DNA from: Phycicoccus jejuensis | Lineage (GTDB): Bacteria > Actinomycetota > Actinomycetes > Actinomycetales > Dermatophilaceae | DNA: 64,000 nt | Assembly (NCBI RefSeq): GCF_000720925.1 | Contig: NZ_JOEE01000002.1 | Coordinates: forward strand, 310,001-374,000 | Direction: 5' to 3' | In this document: one piece after another, positions 1 to 8,835 of the stretch | Numbering within the stretch: position 1 is the stretch's first letter | Layout of the letters: each line of letters starts with the position of its first letter | Translations under genes and position numbers: made by a program | The notes under the pieces: model-generated | The model's input: the letters and a program-made list of their open reading frames with translations, nothing else | Database searches by the model: none | Told to the model about the DNA's origin: nothing

Positions 1-605
1 ACCCCCTCGCCGCCGAGGTCGGCTCCCGACGCAGCCGGCGGCGGCGCATCGAGTCGGTCCTCGAGGAGGTCGGCCTCGCCGACGTCGGCCGCAAGCCGGT
101 CCGCGCCTACTCCCTCGGGATGCGCCAGCGCCTCGGGCTGGCCGCCGCCCTCCTGCGGGGGCCGCGGCTGCTCGTCCTCGACGAGCCGACGAACGGCCTC
201 GACCCGCGCGGCATCGCCGAGGTGCGCGACCTCCTGCTGCGCCTCAACGAGGGCGGCACGACGGTGTTCCTCTCCAGCCACCTGCTCGCCGAGGTCGAGC
301 TGTTCTGCACGAGGGTCGGTGTGCTGCACCGCGGCCGGCTCGTCGCCCAGGACGACCTCGACGCCCTGCGGGGTCCGACGGGCCGCACGGTCGTCGACGT
401 CGACGACGTGGAGGCCGCGGCGCGGGCGCTCGGGGTGCCCCCACCGGACCGGCGACGCACCGGGGAGCCCGCCGGCCGTCTGGTCCTCGAGGGGTCGAGC
501 GTCGCCGAGGCGACGTCGCGGCTCGTGCGGGCCGACGTCGCCGTCCTCGAGGCCGCCCCCGAGCGACGCACGCTCGAGGGGTCGGTGCTGGAGCTGACCT
601 CGTGA
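1..605 (+). CDS. ABC transporter ATP-binding protein, 5' end missing
   Basis: This is the C-terminal part of an ABC ATPase whose start and Walker A lie left of the window; the open frame begins at base 3. Visible are the signature region YSLGMRQRLG, the Walker B and D-loop LLVLDEPTNGLDPRG and the switch histidine in FLSSHLL, followed by about 80 residues of the C-terminal extension usual in ABC-2 type exporters. The TGA overlaps the GTG of the following permease, so the two are translationally coupled and very probably form one exporter. The substrate cannot be told from the sequence. Confidence 0.93.
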   Translation, partial: PLAAEVGSRRSRRRRIESVLEEVGLADVGRKPVRAYSLGMRQRLGLAAALLRGPRLLVLDEPTNGLDPRGIAEVRDLLLRLNEGGTTVFLSSHLLAEVELFCTRVGVLHRGRLVAQDDLDALRGPTGRTVVDVDDVEAAARALGVPPPDRRRTGEPAGRLVLEGSSVAEATSRLVRADVAVLEAAPERRTLEGSVLELTS

Positions 606-1414
606 TCCGGGTCGAGCTGCGCAAGCTGGTCTCGCGTCCTCGCACCTGGGTGAGCATCGGGCTGCTCTGCCTCCTGCCCGTCGTCGTCGCGGTCTTCCTG
701 GCGGTCACCGGGATCGCGCCCCGGCCGGGCCAGGGGCCGACCCTGCTCGCCGCCGTCCTCGGCAACGGCGCGCTCTACCCGGCGGCGGCGCTCGGCATCG
801 TCCTGCCGTTCTTCCTGCCGATCGCCGTCGCGGTGCAGGCGGGCGAGGCGGTCGCGGGCGAGGCGTCGACCGGGACGCTGCGCTACCTCCTCGTCCGGCC
901 GGTGGGCCGCACCCGGCTCCTCGCGGCCAAGCTCGTGTCGGTCGTCGCGTACACGCTGCTGGCCGTCGTCGCCGTGGCGGTCGTCGGGTACGTCACGGGC
1001 ATCTCGCTGCTGGGCAACTCGGGGCAGCTGACGACGACCACGCTCTCCGGCACCGCCCTCACCCCGACCGACCTCGCGTGGCGCACCGGCGTCATGGTGC
1101 TCTCGATCGGCTGGTCGATGGTCGGGCTCGCGGCCATCTCGCTCTTCCTCTCGACGCTCACCGACTCCTCGCTCGGCGCGGCCCTCGGCGGGCTGGCCGC
1201 CCTCGTGAGCAGCACCGTCCTCGTGACGCTCGACGCCGCGGGCTCGGTCCGCGACTACCTGCCGACCCGGTACTGGCTGGCGTGGGTCGACCTGTTCCGC
1301 GACCCCATCCCGTGGCACGACCTCCAGGTCGGCGCGCTCGTGCAGGCCGGGTACGTGCTCGTCTTCCTCGGCGCGGCGTGGGCCAACTTCACGACCCGCG
1401 ACGTCACGAGCTGA
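602..1414 (+). CDS. ABC-2 type transporter permease
   Basis: A 270-residue membrane protein with about six hydrophobic segments and an N-terminal cytosolic stretch MIRVELRKLVSRPRTW, the usual opening of ABC-2 permeases that pair with a cytosolic ATPase. The GTG start overlaps the stop of the ATPase gene. The EAVAGEASTGTLRYLLVRP segment resembles the coupling region of this family. It is probably the membrane half of an efflux pump. The substrate is unknown and no accessory genes are visible on this side. Confidence 0.88.
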   Translation: MIRVELRKLVSRPRTWVSIGLLCLLPVVVAVFLAVTGIAPRPGQGPTLLAAVLGNGALYPAAALGIVLPFFLPIAVAVQAGEAVAGEASTGTLRYLLVRPVGRTRLLAAKLVSVVAYTLLAVVAVAVVGYVTGISLLGNSGQLTTTTLSGTALTPTDLAWRTGVMVLSIGWSMVGLAAISLFLSTLTDSSLGAALGGLAALVSSTVLVTLDAAGSVRDYLPTRYWLAWVDLFRDPIPWHDLQVGALVQAGYVLVFLGAAWANFTTRDVTS

Positions 1415-1420
1415 GCCGCG

Positions 1421-2203
1421 TCAGCCGCCGAGCGCCCCGGCGCCGGCCCCCCGCAGGGCCGCGCAGTCCGCGCTCGTGGGCGGGGCGTCCGGGGCGGTGC
1501 GGCCGAGCGAGCGCAGGACGACGCCCACCGCGAGCGGGTCGCCGGGCAGCCCGCCGTGGGTCACCCGCGCGTCCGCGCAGACCGCCTGCAGCTCGACGTC
1601 CTCCGCGCCCGCGAGGACGGCCGAGTCCGGCGGGGTGACGGTCTCGTCGTCGCGGGTCCAGATGCTCGTCCAGCGGGCGCTGCCGGGGGTCTCGGGCAGG
1701 CCGGCGAGCAGGTCGCTGCCCTCGGCGAGCTGGCGGCAGGCCGTGGGGCAGGCCCCGCCGAGCAGGGCGCCGAGGTCGGCGACGGTCGTGCCGTGGTGCG
1801 GCGACCCGAGCGTGACGACGCGTCGGGCCACCCCGGCGCCCTCGCCGGCCACCCACACGCGCGCGACGACACCCCCGGCCGAGTAGCCGACGACGTCGAC
1901 GGACGCGGCGCCCTCGGCGAGCGCGGCGTCGGCGGCCCGACCGACCGCGGCCGCCTGGGCCGCGAGGTCACCGGTGCCGTCCCCGACCTCGACGACGCGC
2001 GGGTCGCGACCCGCTGTGCGCAGGGCGGTGACGAGCGGGGCGAGCGATGCGGTGCTGCCGCCGTACCCGGGGACGAGCAGCACCGGGCCGGCGGCGGTGT
2101 CGGCCGGGTCCGACGCCAGCCGGGGGACGAGCACGAGCGCGAGCACGCCGAGGACGACGACGGCGAGCGCCCCCGCGAGGAACGCCCGGCGGCGCGGGCT
2201 CAT
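1421..2203 (-). CDS. secreted or membrane-anchored lipase/esterase, alpha/beta hydrolase
   Basis: A 260-residue protein that starts with RRR and a hydrophobic helix (residues about 8-28), consistent with a signal anchor or signal peptide. The mature part is an alpha/beta hydrolase: the oxyanion segment LVPGYGGS (about 43-50), the nucleophile elbow VVGYSAGG with Ser108, and a GSPHHGTTVADL segment typical of the lipase family that includes Streptomyces and Bacillus LipA-like enzymes. A likely catalytic His lies in the VTHGGLPGD segment near the end. A GGGAG ribosome site precedes the ATG, and a TAGCAT -10 box sits at 2225-2230. Convergent with the ABC permease, 6 bp away. The substrate is not predictable. 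Confidence 0.85.
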   Translation of the reverse strand: MSPRRRAFLAGALAVVVLGVLALVLVPRLASDPADTAAGPVLLVPGYGGSTASLAPLVTALRTAGRDPRVVEVGDGTGDLAAQAAAVGRAADAALAEGAASVDVVGYSAGGVVARVWVAGEGAGVARRVVTLGSPHHGTTVADLGALLGGACPTACRQLAEGSDLLAGLPETPGSARWTSIWTRDDETVTPPDSAVLAGAEDVELQAVCADARVTHGGLPGDPLAVGVVLRSLGRTAPDAPPTSADCAALRGAGAGALGG

Positions 2204-2255
2204 CGTCGGTCTCCCACCCGGCCGATGCTACGAGGCGGGTGGCCCGGACCCGGCC

Positions 2256-3620
2256 TCAGCGACCGCGCGCGAAGACGGCGTCGACCGCGGGGATGCGCGA
2301 CCGGTAGCCGGCGAGCAGCTCGCGGGCGACGGTGACGGAGTCGACGAGGGGGTGCAGGGCGAAGGCCTGCACCGCGTCGCGCTCGGAGCCGGTGCGGGCC
2401 GCCGCGATGACGAGCCGCTCGACGGCCTTGACCTGCTCGACGAGCCCGAGCGCGTGCCCGGTGAGCGGCGGCAGCGGGTGCGGCCGGGGGCCGGAGGCGT
2501 CGACGGTGCAGGGGACCTCGACGACCGCGTCGTCCGGCAGGCCCGGGACCGTGCCCCGGCTGCGCACGTTGAGGATGAGCTCGGCCGGCTCGCCGCGGGA
2601 GATCGCCGCCATGATGGCGAGCGCGACCCCCTCGTAGCCGCCGCCCTGGACGTCGGCCTCGTCGCGCTCCTCGTCCTCGCCGCGCGCCTCCTGCATGTAG
2701 GTGGCGTTGCGCTCCATCCGCACGCGGTCCCACTCGGCGAGCGCACCGGACCCGCCCGGGCCGCTGGGCCCTCCGGAGCGCAGCGACGCGTAGAAGCCCT
2801 GCTGCTGGTCCAGCAGGTACTCGCCGCGGGTCTGCGGCGCCGCCGTGATCGAGCGGACCGCGTCGCGGGTGAAGTAGTAGTAGTAGAGGTACTCGTTGGG
2901 CACGACCCCGAGCGTGCGGACCCAGTCCAGCCCGAAGAGCTGCCCCTCCTCCATCGAGGCGAGCGCGGCGTCGTCGGCGAGGAGGTCGGGCAGGACGTCG
3001 CGTCCGTCGAAGTGCAGGCCGCGCAGCCAGCCGAGGTGGTTGAGCCCGACGTAGTCGACGGTCGTGCGGGCCGGGTCGATGCCGAGCGTCGCAGCGGCCC
3101 GGCGCGCGAGCCCGATCGGGCTGTCGCAGATGCCGACCACGCGGTCGTGCAGCACCGACTGCATCGCCTCGGTGATCATCCCGGCCGGGTTCGTGAAGTT
3201 GATGACCCACGCGTCGGGGGCGACCGCGGCGACGCGCTCGGCGACGTGCAGCGCGACGGGGACGGTCCGCAGCCCGTAGGCGAGGCCGCCGGGGCCGGTG
3301 GTCTCCTGGCCGAGCAGCCCGAGGTCGAGGGCGACGCGCTCGTCGGCCGTGCGACCCTCGAGGCCCCCGACCCGGATGGCCGAGAAGACGAAGTCGCTGC
3401 CCTCGAGCGCGGTGTCGAGGTCGGTGCTCGTGTGGACGCGGGGGGCGTCGGGGTCGCCGTCGGCCATCTCGGCGAGCACCCGCCCGATGGCGGCCAGCCG
3501 CTCCTCGTCGACGTCGTGCAGCCACACCTCGTCGACCCGTCGCTCGTGCCGGTCGCGCAGCAGGGCGCCGTAGACGAGCGGGGTCCGGAAGCCCCCACCG
3601 CCGAGCATCGCGAGCTTCAT
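2256..3620 (-). CDS. GH4 family glycosidase, 6-phospho-beta-glucosidase-like
   Basis: A 454-residue GH4 enzyme. The family hydrolyses (often 6-phospho) glycosides by an NAD- and Mn-dependent oxidation-elimination route. Visible are the N-terminal dinucleotide fold (LAMLGGGGFRTP), INFTNPAG with Asn141/Asn144, the metal cysteine in GICDSPIG (Cys165) and His195 in GLNHLGW. The usual Cys-Asn-x-Pro signature reads Cys-Asp-Ser-Pro here. Its ATG overlaps the TGA of the upstream DeoR gene by 4 bp, so regulator and enzyme form one leftward operon that diverges from a kinase-importer-deacetylase operon. The role is probably intracellular cleavage of the glycoside phosphorylated by that kinase (inference). 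The exact sugar is unknown. Confidence 0.9.
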   Translation of the reverse strand: MKLAMLGGGGFRTPLVYGALLRDRHERRVDEVWLHDVDEERLAAIGRVLAEMADGDPDAPRVHTSTDLDTALEGSDFVFSAIRVGGLEGRTADERVALDLGLLGQETTGPGGLAYGLRTVPVALHVAERVAAVAPDAWVINFTNPAGMITEAMQSVLHDRVVGICDSPIGLARRAAATLGIDPARTTVDYVGLNHLGWLRGLHFDGRDVLPDLLADDAALASMEEGQLFGLDWVRTLGVVPNEYLYYYYFTRDAVRSITAAPQTRGEYLLDQQQGFYASLRSGGPSGPGGSGALAEWDRVRMERNATYMQEARGEDEERDEADVQGGGYEGVALAIMAAISRGEPAELILNVRSRGTVPGLPDDAVVEVPCTVDASGPRPHPLPPLTGHALGLVEQVKAVERLVIAAARTGSERDAVQAFALHPLVDSVTVARELLAGYRSRIPAVDAVFARGR

Positions 3621-4378
3621 GCGAGCACCACCTCCGTGCCGGCGGCCCGACAGGCCGCCAGGGTCGCGGGGTCGGCCCCCTCGTTGGTCAGGACGAGGTC
3701 GACGGCGCCGGCCTCGCAGACGCGCAGCGAGCCGGTGCCGGGCATCTTGTGCCGGTCGACGAGGAGCACCGAGGTGTCACCGGCCTGCAGCAGGGCGCGC
3801 TTGACCGGCACCTCGACCGCGGTCGTGTCGAGCACGGTGCCGTCGGCCCGGACGCCGCTGGCGCCGAGGAACACGTACGAGCCCTGCACCTGGCGCAGCG
3901 CGTCCTCGGTGAGCGACCCGACGAGCGAGTGGTAGGTCCGGCGGACGATGCCGCCGAGGAGGATGAGCTCGACGGCGTCGTCGTCGCGCAGGACGTCGAG
4001 GACGGCGAGGCTCGCGGTGACGACCGTGACGTGCCGGCCGCGCAGCTCGCGGGCGAGCAACATCGTCGTCGTCCCGATGTCGAGGACGACCGAGTCGCCG
4101 TCGGCGACCATCGCGGCGGCCCGCCGGGCGACGGCCGCCTTGTCCGCGGCGTCGGTGGCCGCGACCTCGGCGAAGCCGCGCAGCGCGTCGGCGTCGGCGA
4201 CGTTCGTCGGGACGGCGCCGCCGTGCACCCGACGCAGGGAGCCGAGCCGCTCGAGCTCGATGAGGTCGCGCCGCACCGTGGCGACGGACACCCCGCACAG
4301 CTCGGCGAGCTCCTCGGTCGAGGCGACCCCGCGCGCGCGGAGGCGACCGACGATGGATCGCTGCCGGGCCGCTCGCAT
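3617..4378 (-). CDS. DeoR/GlpR family transcriptional repressor
   Basis: A 253-residue sugar-operon repressor. The N-terminal DeoR winged helix (RQRSIVGRLRARGVASTEELAELCGVSVATVRRD, about residues 5-38) is followed by a DeoR-type sensor domain with the sugar-phosphate loop DIGTTTMLL and the ILLGG...SLVG motifs. The ATG at 4378 was chosen because a TACAGT -10 box lies exactly 6 bases upstream, giving a leaderless message. It overlaps the GH4 gene by 4 bp and faces the PfkB/ABC operon, so it most likely represses both units and responds to a phosphosugar made by the kinase (inference). Confidence 0.93.
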   Translation of the reverse strand: MRAARQRSIVGRLRARGVASTEELAELCGVSVATVRRDLIELERLGSLRRVHGGAVPTNVADADALRGFAEVAATDAADKAAVARRAAAMVADGDSVVLDIGTTTMLLARELRGRHVTVVTASLAVLDVLRDDDAVELILLGGIVRRTYHSLVGSLTEDALRQVQGSYVFLGASGVRADGTVLDTTAVEVPVKRALLQAGDTSVLLVDRHKMPGTGSLRVCEAGAVDLVLTNEGADPATLAACRAAGTEVVLA

Positions 4379-4384
4379 GCCGTC

Positions 4385-4413
4385 ACTGTACCGATCAGAT
4401 TTCGTCACGTCAT
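4385..4413 (-). promoter_or_regulatory. leaderless promoter of the DeoR-GH4 operon
   Basis: On the minus strand ATGACG (4408-4413) and TACAGT (4385-4390) are separated by 17 bases; the -10 ends 6 bases before the ATG. TGATC-containing half sites around 4392-4420 could bind the DeoR protein. Confidence 0.55.
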
Positions 4414-4446
4414 GATCACGGATGAAGAATTGTGTGCACCGACTGC

Positions 4447-4475
4447 TTGTCCGACCCCGTCGTCGGGTGCATGCT
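4447..4475 (+). promoter_or_regulatory. promoter of the kinase-importer-deacetylase operon
   Basis: TTGTCC (4447-4452), a 17-base spacer and CATGCT (4470-4475) fit a sigma-70 type promoter. Transcription would start near 4482, leaving a short leader with a GAGGAG ribosome site before the GTG at 4514. Confidence 0.5.
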
Positions 4476-4513
4476 TGGCCCTTCGACCGCCCCGCTGACC
4501 CGAGGAGCCCGCC

Positions 4514-5668
4514 GTGCCGTCCCCGGCCTTCGACCCGCTCGCCGTGCAGCGGGCCGACGACGCCCCGCAGATCGACGTCCTCGTCTGGGGCACGGTCTTC
4601 CTCGACATCATCATGACCGGCCTCGAGGCGCTGCCCGACGGCGGCCAGGAGGTCTGGGCCACGGGGATGGGCTCGTGCCCCGGCGGCATCGCGAACCTCG
4701 CCGTCGCCGCGCGGCGGCTCGGCCTCAACACCTCGCTCGCCGCCGCGTTCGGCGACGACGCCTACGGCGACTTCTGCTGGGAGACCCTCGCCGACGAGGA
4801 GGGCGTCGACCTCTCCCGCTCGCGCCGCTTCGAGGGCTGGCACTCCCCGGTCACCGTCTCGATGGCCGTCGCCCGCGACCGCGGGATGGTCAGCCACGGC
4901 CACCCGCCGCCCCTCGACGCGACCGCGCTCATCGGCGAGCCACCGCGCAGCCGCGCCGTCATGGCCGAGCTCGCACCCGACCGGCTGCTCGTCGACGCCG
5001 ACGAGCCGACGTGGGTCGAGAAGGCCCGGGCGCAGGGCGCGCTCGTGTTCGCCGACGTCGGCTGGGACCCCAGCGGCACGTGGCCGCGCACGGTGCTCGA
5101 CCAGCTCGGCACGTGCGACGCGTTCCTGCCCAACGCCGTCGAGGCGATGGCCTACACCCGCACCCGCACCCCGAGCGAGGCGCTCTACGCGCTCGCCGAC
5201 CTCGTGCCGCTCGCCGTCGTCACCAACGGCGAGGAGGGCGCGCTGGCCATCGACTCGCGCACCGGGGAGGAGGCGGTCGTCCCCGCGCTGCGCGTCGACG
5301 CCCTCGACCCCACCGGCGCCGGTGACGTCTTCGGGGCCGCCGTCGTCCTCGGGACCCTCGCGGAGTGGCCTCTCCAGCAGCGCATCTCGTTCGCCGCGCT
5401 GTGCTCGGCACTCGCCGTGCAGCACTTCGGCGGCTCGCTCGCCGCCCCCGGCTGGGGCGACATCGCCGACTGGTGGCACCACCTGCGCGACGGTGAGGCC
5501 ACCGACAGCTACCACCGCTCGGTCCGCCGCCGGTACGCGTTCCTCGACGACCTCGTCCAGGACGTCCCCGTCGGCGCCGGGCGCCGCGCCACCGCCACCA
5601 TCGCCCGCCACGTCGACGTCGAGGGATACCCCCGCGGCACCGTCATCCACCGAGGAGCACCCGCATGA
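4514..5668 (+). CDS. PfkB/ribokinase family carbohydrate kinase
   Basis: A 384-residue sugar kinase. An N-terminal glycine-rich segment (SCPGGIANLAVAARRLG) and the C-terminal signature DPTGAGDVFGAAVV (about residues 264-277, with the catalytic base Asp in GAGD) define the PfkB family. It is longer than the usual 300-330 residues, with about 50 extra at the C-terminus. GTG was chosen because a GAGGAG site lies 5-6 bases upstream. It opens the rightward operon and its TGA overlaps the ATG of the binding-protein gene. It probably phosphorylates the sugar brought in by the downstream importer, giving the substrate for the divergent GH4 enzyme; this is inference. Confidence 0.9.
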   Translation: MPSPAFDPLAVQRADDAPQIDVLVWGTVFLDIIMTGLEALPDGGQEVWATGMGSCPGGIANLAVAARRLGLNTSLAAAFGDDAYGDFCWETLADEEGVDLSRSRRFEGWHSPVTVSMAVARDRGMVSHGHPPPLDATALIGEPPRSRAVMAELAPDRLLVDADEPTWVEKARAQGALVFADVGWDPSGTWPRTVLDQLGTCDAFLPNAVEAMAYTRTRTPSEALYALADLVPLAVVTNGEEGALAIDSRTGEEAVVPALRVDALDPTGAGDVFGAAVVLGTLAEWPLQQRISFAALCSALAVQHFGGSLAAPGWGDIADWWHHLRDGEATDSYHRSVRRRYAFLDDLVQDVPVGAGRRATATIARHVDVEGYPRGTVIHRGAPA

Positions 5669-7029
5669 GGAGACGACCCACCACCCGCCTGATCGCCGTC
5701 GGCGCCCTGGGCGCCCTGGCCCTCACCGCCTGCACCCCCGGGTCGGGCAGCGACGGCACGGGGTCCAGCGCCGCCCCGACCGGGACGGTCAACACCGACC
5801 CCGCGTCGCTCGGCCAGGTCACCCTGACCGTCTGGGACCAGGAGGTCCGCGGCGGCCAGGCCGCGCAGATCGAGGAGCTCAACAAGGAGTTCCAGGCGAA
5901 GTACCCGAACATCACGCTCAAGCGCGTCTCGCGCTCGTTCGACGACCTCAAGACCACCCTCGGCCTGGCCCTCTCGGGCAACGACGCCCCGGACGTCTTC
6001 CAGGCCAACAACGGGCGCCCGGACATGGGCAAGTTCGTCCAGGCCGGGCAGCTCCTGCCGCTCGACCGCTACGCCGACGCCTACGGCTGGACCGACCGCT
6101 ACCCCGAGTCGGTCCGCAAGTACTCGAGCTACTCGCCCGACGGCAAGACCTTCGGCACCGGCAACCTCTACGGCCTGCCGCAGGTCGGCGAGGTCGTCGG
6201 CGTCTACGCGGACAAGGCCGTCCTCGCGAAGGCCGGTCTCTCCGAGGTCCCGACGGACTGGGCCGGCTTCGAGGCGAGCCTCCAGAAGGTCAAGGACGCC
6301 GGCGAGCAGCCGCTCGTCCTCGGCAACCTCGACAAGTGGCCCGCCATCCACGTCTTCGGCACCGTCCAGGCGCAGACCACGCCGGCCGACCAGATCCGCA
6401 CCCTCGGCTTCGGCCAGTCCGGCGGCAGCTGGACCACCGCCGAGAACACGAAGGCCGCGCAGACGCTCGTCGACTGGGTCGACAAGGGCTACTTCTCCAA
6501 GGACGTCAACGGCCTCGGCTACGACCCCGCCTGGCAGCAGTTCAGCAAGGGCACCGGCGCCTACCTCATCGCCGGCACCTGGCTGCAGGCCGACCTCGGC
6601 AAGGCGATGGGCGACGACGTCACCTTCGTCCTGCCGCCGAAGGCCCAGCAGGCGCCCGTCGCCACCGGCGGCACGGGCATCCCGTGGGCAGTCTCGAGCA
6701 AGACGAAGAACCCCGACGCCGCCGCGGCCTACATCGACTTCATCACGAACAAGGACGCGATGGGCGTCCTCGCGAAGACCGAGAACCTGCCGGTCGCCGA
6801 CACCGCCGACCAGAAGGCGCCGAGCGCGATCGGGCAGGACGTGTTCACCGCCTTCGGCACCGCCGTCGACGACGACTCGCTCGTCCCGTACCTCGACTAC
6901 GCGACGCCGACGATGTCCGACACCCTCGGCGCGGCCCTGCAGGACCTCCTCGCGAAGAAGGCCACGCCCGAGCAGTTCCTCGAGACGGTGCAGAAGGACT
7001 ACGGCGACTTCGTCGCCCAGAACGGATGA
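5665..7029 (+). CDS. sugar ABC transporter substrate-binding lipoprotein
   Basis: A 454-residue family 1 extracellular solute-binding protein. A lipoprotein signal peptide ends in the lipobox LTAC (Cys23), then a Ser/Gly/Thr linker and the mature binding fold (VTLTVWDQEVRGGQAAQIEELN...). Regions GNDAPDVFQANNGRPDM and GGTGIPWAVSSKTKNPDAA are typical of oligosaccharide-binding members. Coupled by 4-bp overlaps to the kinase upstream and the permease downstream. It should capture the sugar outside the membrane, perhaps after trimming by the secreted deacetylase of the same operon (inference). Confidence 0.94.
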   Translation: MRRRPTTRLIAVGALGALALTACTPGSGSDGTGSSAAPTGTVNTDPASLGQVTLTVWDQEVRGGQAAQIEELNKEFQAKYPNITLKRVSRSFDDLKTTLGLALSGNDAPDVFQANNGRPDMGKFVQAGQLLPLDRYADAYGWTDRYPESVRKYSSYSPDGKTFGTGNLYGLPQVGEVVGVYADKAVLAKAGLSEVPTDWAGFEASLQKVKDAGEQPLVLGNLDKWPAIHVFGTVQAQTTPADQIRTLGFGQSGGSWTTAENTKAAQTLVDWVDKGYFSKDVNGLGYDPAWQQFSKGTGAYLIAGTWLQADLGKAMGDDVTFVLPPKAQQAPVATGGTGIPWAVSSKTKNPDAAAAYIDFITNKDAMGVLAKTENLPVADTADQKAPSAIGQDVFTAFGTAVDDDSLVPYLDYATPTMSDTLGAALQDLLAKKATPEQFLETVQKDYGDFVAQNG

Positions 7030-7967
7030 GCGACACCGCGACCGCGGCACCCAGCCGCGCCCGCACCCCCGAGGGGACCCGCCGCCGACGCCGCGGCGGG
7101 CCCCCCGGGGAGCCGCGCGCCGTCGGCTGGCTCTACGTCCTGCCGGCGCTCCTCGTCTACGCGGCCTTCCTCCTCTACCCGCTCCTGCGCGCCGTCCAGA
7201 TCTCGCTCTACGACTGGAACGGCAACACGCTGGCGACCTGGGCGGGCCTCGACAACTACGTCGAGGTCGTCGGCGACCCGGCCCTGCGCGCGTCCTTCGG
7301 GCACGCCCTCGTCCTCATCGCGTTCTACGCGCTGCTGCCGCTCGTCGTCGGCCTCGTGCTCGCCGCCGTCCTCGGGCGCGCCAAGGTCCGCGGCCTCGCC
7401 TTCTTCCGCACCGTCGTCTTCCTGCCGCAGGTCGTCGCGATGGTCGTCATCGCCGTGGCCTGGCGCCGGATGTACGCGCCCGACGGCAGCATCAACGACC
7501 TGCTGTCGGCGATCGGTCTCGACGCCCTGACCCGCGGCTGGCTCGGCGACTACACCGCCGCGCTGCCGGCGGTCGGCCTCATCGGCACGTGGTTCGAGAT
7601 CGGCCTCGTCACCGTGCTGCTGCTCGCAGGGATGGGCAAGATCCCCACCGAGCTCTACGAGGCCGCCCGGCTGGACGGCGCCGGCGCGGTGCGTGAGTTC
7701 TTCGTCGTCACGCTGCCGGCGCTGCGCGGCGAGATCGCGGTCGCCCTGACGCTCACCGTGATCGCGGCGCTGCGCACCTTCGACCTCGTCTACGTGACGA
7801 CCCGAGGCGGGCCCGGCACGAGCACCTCGGTGCCGTCGTACGAGGTCTACAACCGCGCCTTCCAGCAGGGGCGTGTCGGGTCGGCCGCCGCCATCGCCGT
7901 CGTGCTGACGGTCATCATCTTCGCGATCTCGTTCGGCATCACCCGGATCGCGGAGCGGGACCGCTGA
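7026..7967 (+). CDS. sugar ABC transporter permease (MalF type)
   Basis: A 313-residue inner-membrane permease with an Arg-rich cytosolic N-terminus (about 30 residues) and six predicted helices starting at GWLYVLPALLVYAAFLLYP. The EAA loop that docks the ATPase is present (YEAARLDGAGAVREFFVVTL, about residues 215-234). The ATG overlaps the stop of the binding-protein gene. No ATPase gene is found in this operon, so a shared MsiK-like ATPase elsewhere in the genome is expected, as is common in actinobacteria. Confidence 0.93.
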   Translation: MSDTATAAPSRARTPEGTRRRRRGGPPGEPRAVGWLYVLPALLVYAAFLLYPLLRAVQISLYDWNGNTLATWAGLDNYVEVVGDPALRASFGHALVLIAFYALLPLVVGLVLAAVLGRAKVRGLAFFRTVVFLPQVVAMVVIAVAWRRMYAPDGSINDLLSAIGLDALTRGWLGDYTAALPAVGLIGTWFEIGLVTVLLLAGMGKIPTELYEAARLDGAGAVREFFVVTLPALRGEIAVALTLTVIAALRTFDLVYVTTRGGPGTSTSVPSYEVYNRAFQQGRVGSAAAIAVVLTVIIFAISFGITRIAERDR

Positions 7968-8794
7968 TGCGCGTCTCCCGCGCCGAGCGCGCCACCAACT
8001 ACGTCATCCTCGCGGCCTTCGCCGTCTTCGCGCTGTGGCCGATCCTCGGGGTCGTCGTCGCGGCCCTCGGGCCGGACGACGCCGCGGGCGGCACCGTGGG
8101 CGCCGGCGTCCTCGGCCTGCACCCCGAGAACTTCGTGACCGCCTGGAACCAGGGCCGGTTCGGCAGCTACCTGCGCACCAGCCTCCTCGTCTCGAGCACG
8201 GTCGTCGTCGTCAGCGTCGTCTTCTCGCTCCTCGCCGGCTACGCCCTCGGCACGATGCGCTTCCGCGGGGCGACGGTGCTGTTCTACGTCTTCCTCGTCG
8301 GCATCATGATGCCGAGCGAGGCCGTGCTCGTGCCGCTGTACTACGACCTGCGCGCGCTCGGGCTCACCGACACCATCTGGGCGCTGCTGCTGCCGCAGGT
8401 CGCGCAGTCCGTGGCGTTCGGCACCTTCTGGATGCGGGCCTGGTTCCGCTCCGCGAACCGGTCCGTCGTCGAGGCCGCCCGGCTCGACGGCGCCTCGACG
8501 TGGCGCATCCTCTGGCAGGTGCTCGTGCCGCTCGCCCGGCCGGCGGTCGTCACGCTCACCGTGCTCACCTTCATGTGGACGTGGAACGAGTTCCTCGTCC
8601 CCCTCGTCATGGTCGTCTCCGAGTCGCTGCGCACCGCGCCGCTCGGGCTGGCGTTCTTCCAGGGGCAGTACACGCAGGGCTTCACCCTCCTCGCGGCCGG
8701 TGCCTGCATCGTCGCGACCCCGGTGGTCGTGCTCTACCTGTTCCTGCAGCGCCACTTCATCGCCGGGATGCTCGAAGGAGCAGTCCGGGAGTAG
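7967..8794 (+). CDS. sugar ABC transporter permease (MalG type)
   Basis: A 275-residue permease partner with six predicted helices and the EAA loop VEAARLDGASTWRILWQVLV (about residues 168-187). The ATG overlaps the preceding TGA by one base. MalG features include the late TWNEFLVPLV helix and the C-terminal LFLQRHFIAGMLEGAVRE. It completes the importer of this locus and is followed, 41 bp later, by the secreted deacetylase gene. Confidence 0.93.
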   Translation: MRVSRAERATNYVILAAFAVFALWPILGVVVAALGPDDAAGGTVGAGVLGLHPENFVTAWNQGRFGSYLRTSLLVSSTVVVVSVVFSLLAGYALGTMRFRGATVLFYVFLVGIMMPSEAVLVPLYYDLRALGLTDTIWALLLPQVAQSVAFGTFWMRAWFRSANRSVVEAARLDGASTWRILWQVLVPLARPAVVTLTVLTFMWTWNEFLVPLVMVVSESLRTAPLGLAFFQGQYTQGFTLLAAGACIVATPVVVLYLFLQRHFIAGMLEGAVRE

Positions 8795-8835
8795 GGCAGG
8801 GGATTCCGCACCACCGACAGGGATTGGGGTCAACG

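Noticed and set aside
107-1318. Long minus-strand open frame opposite the ABC exporter genes
   Set aside because: Low-complexity Arg/Asp/Gly sequence with no motif, opposite two clearly recognisable ABC genes.
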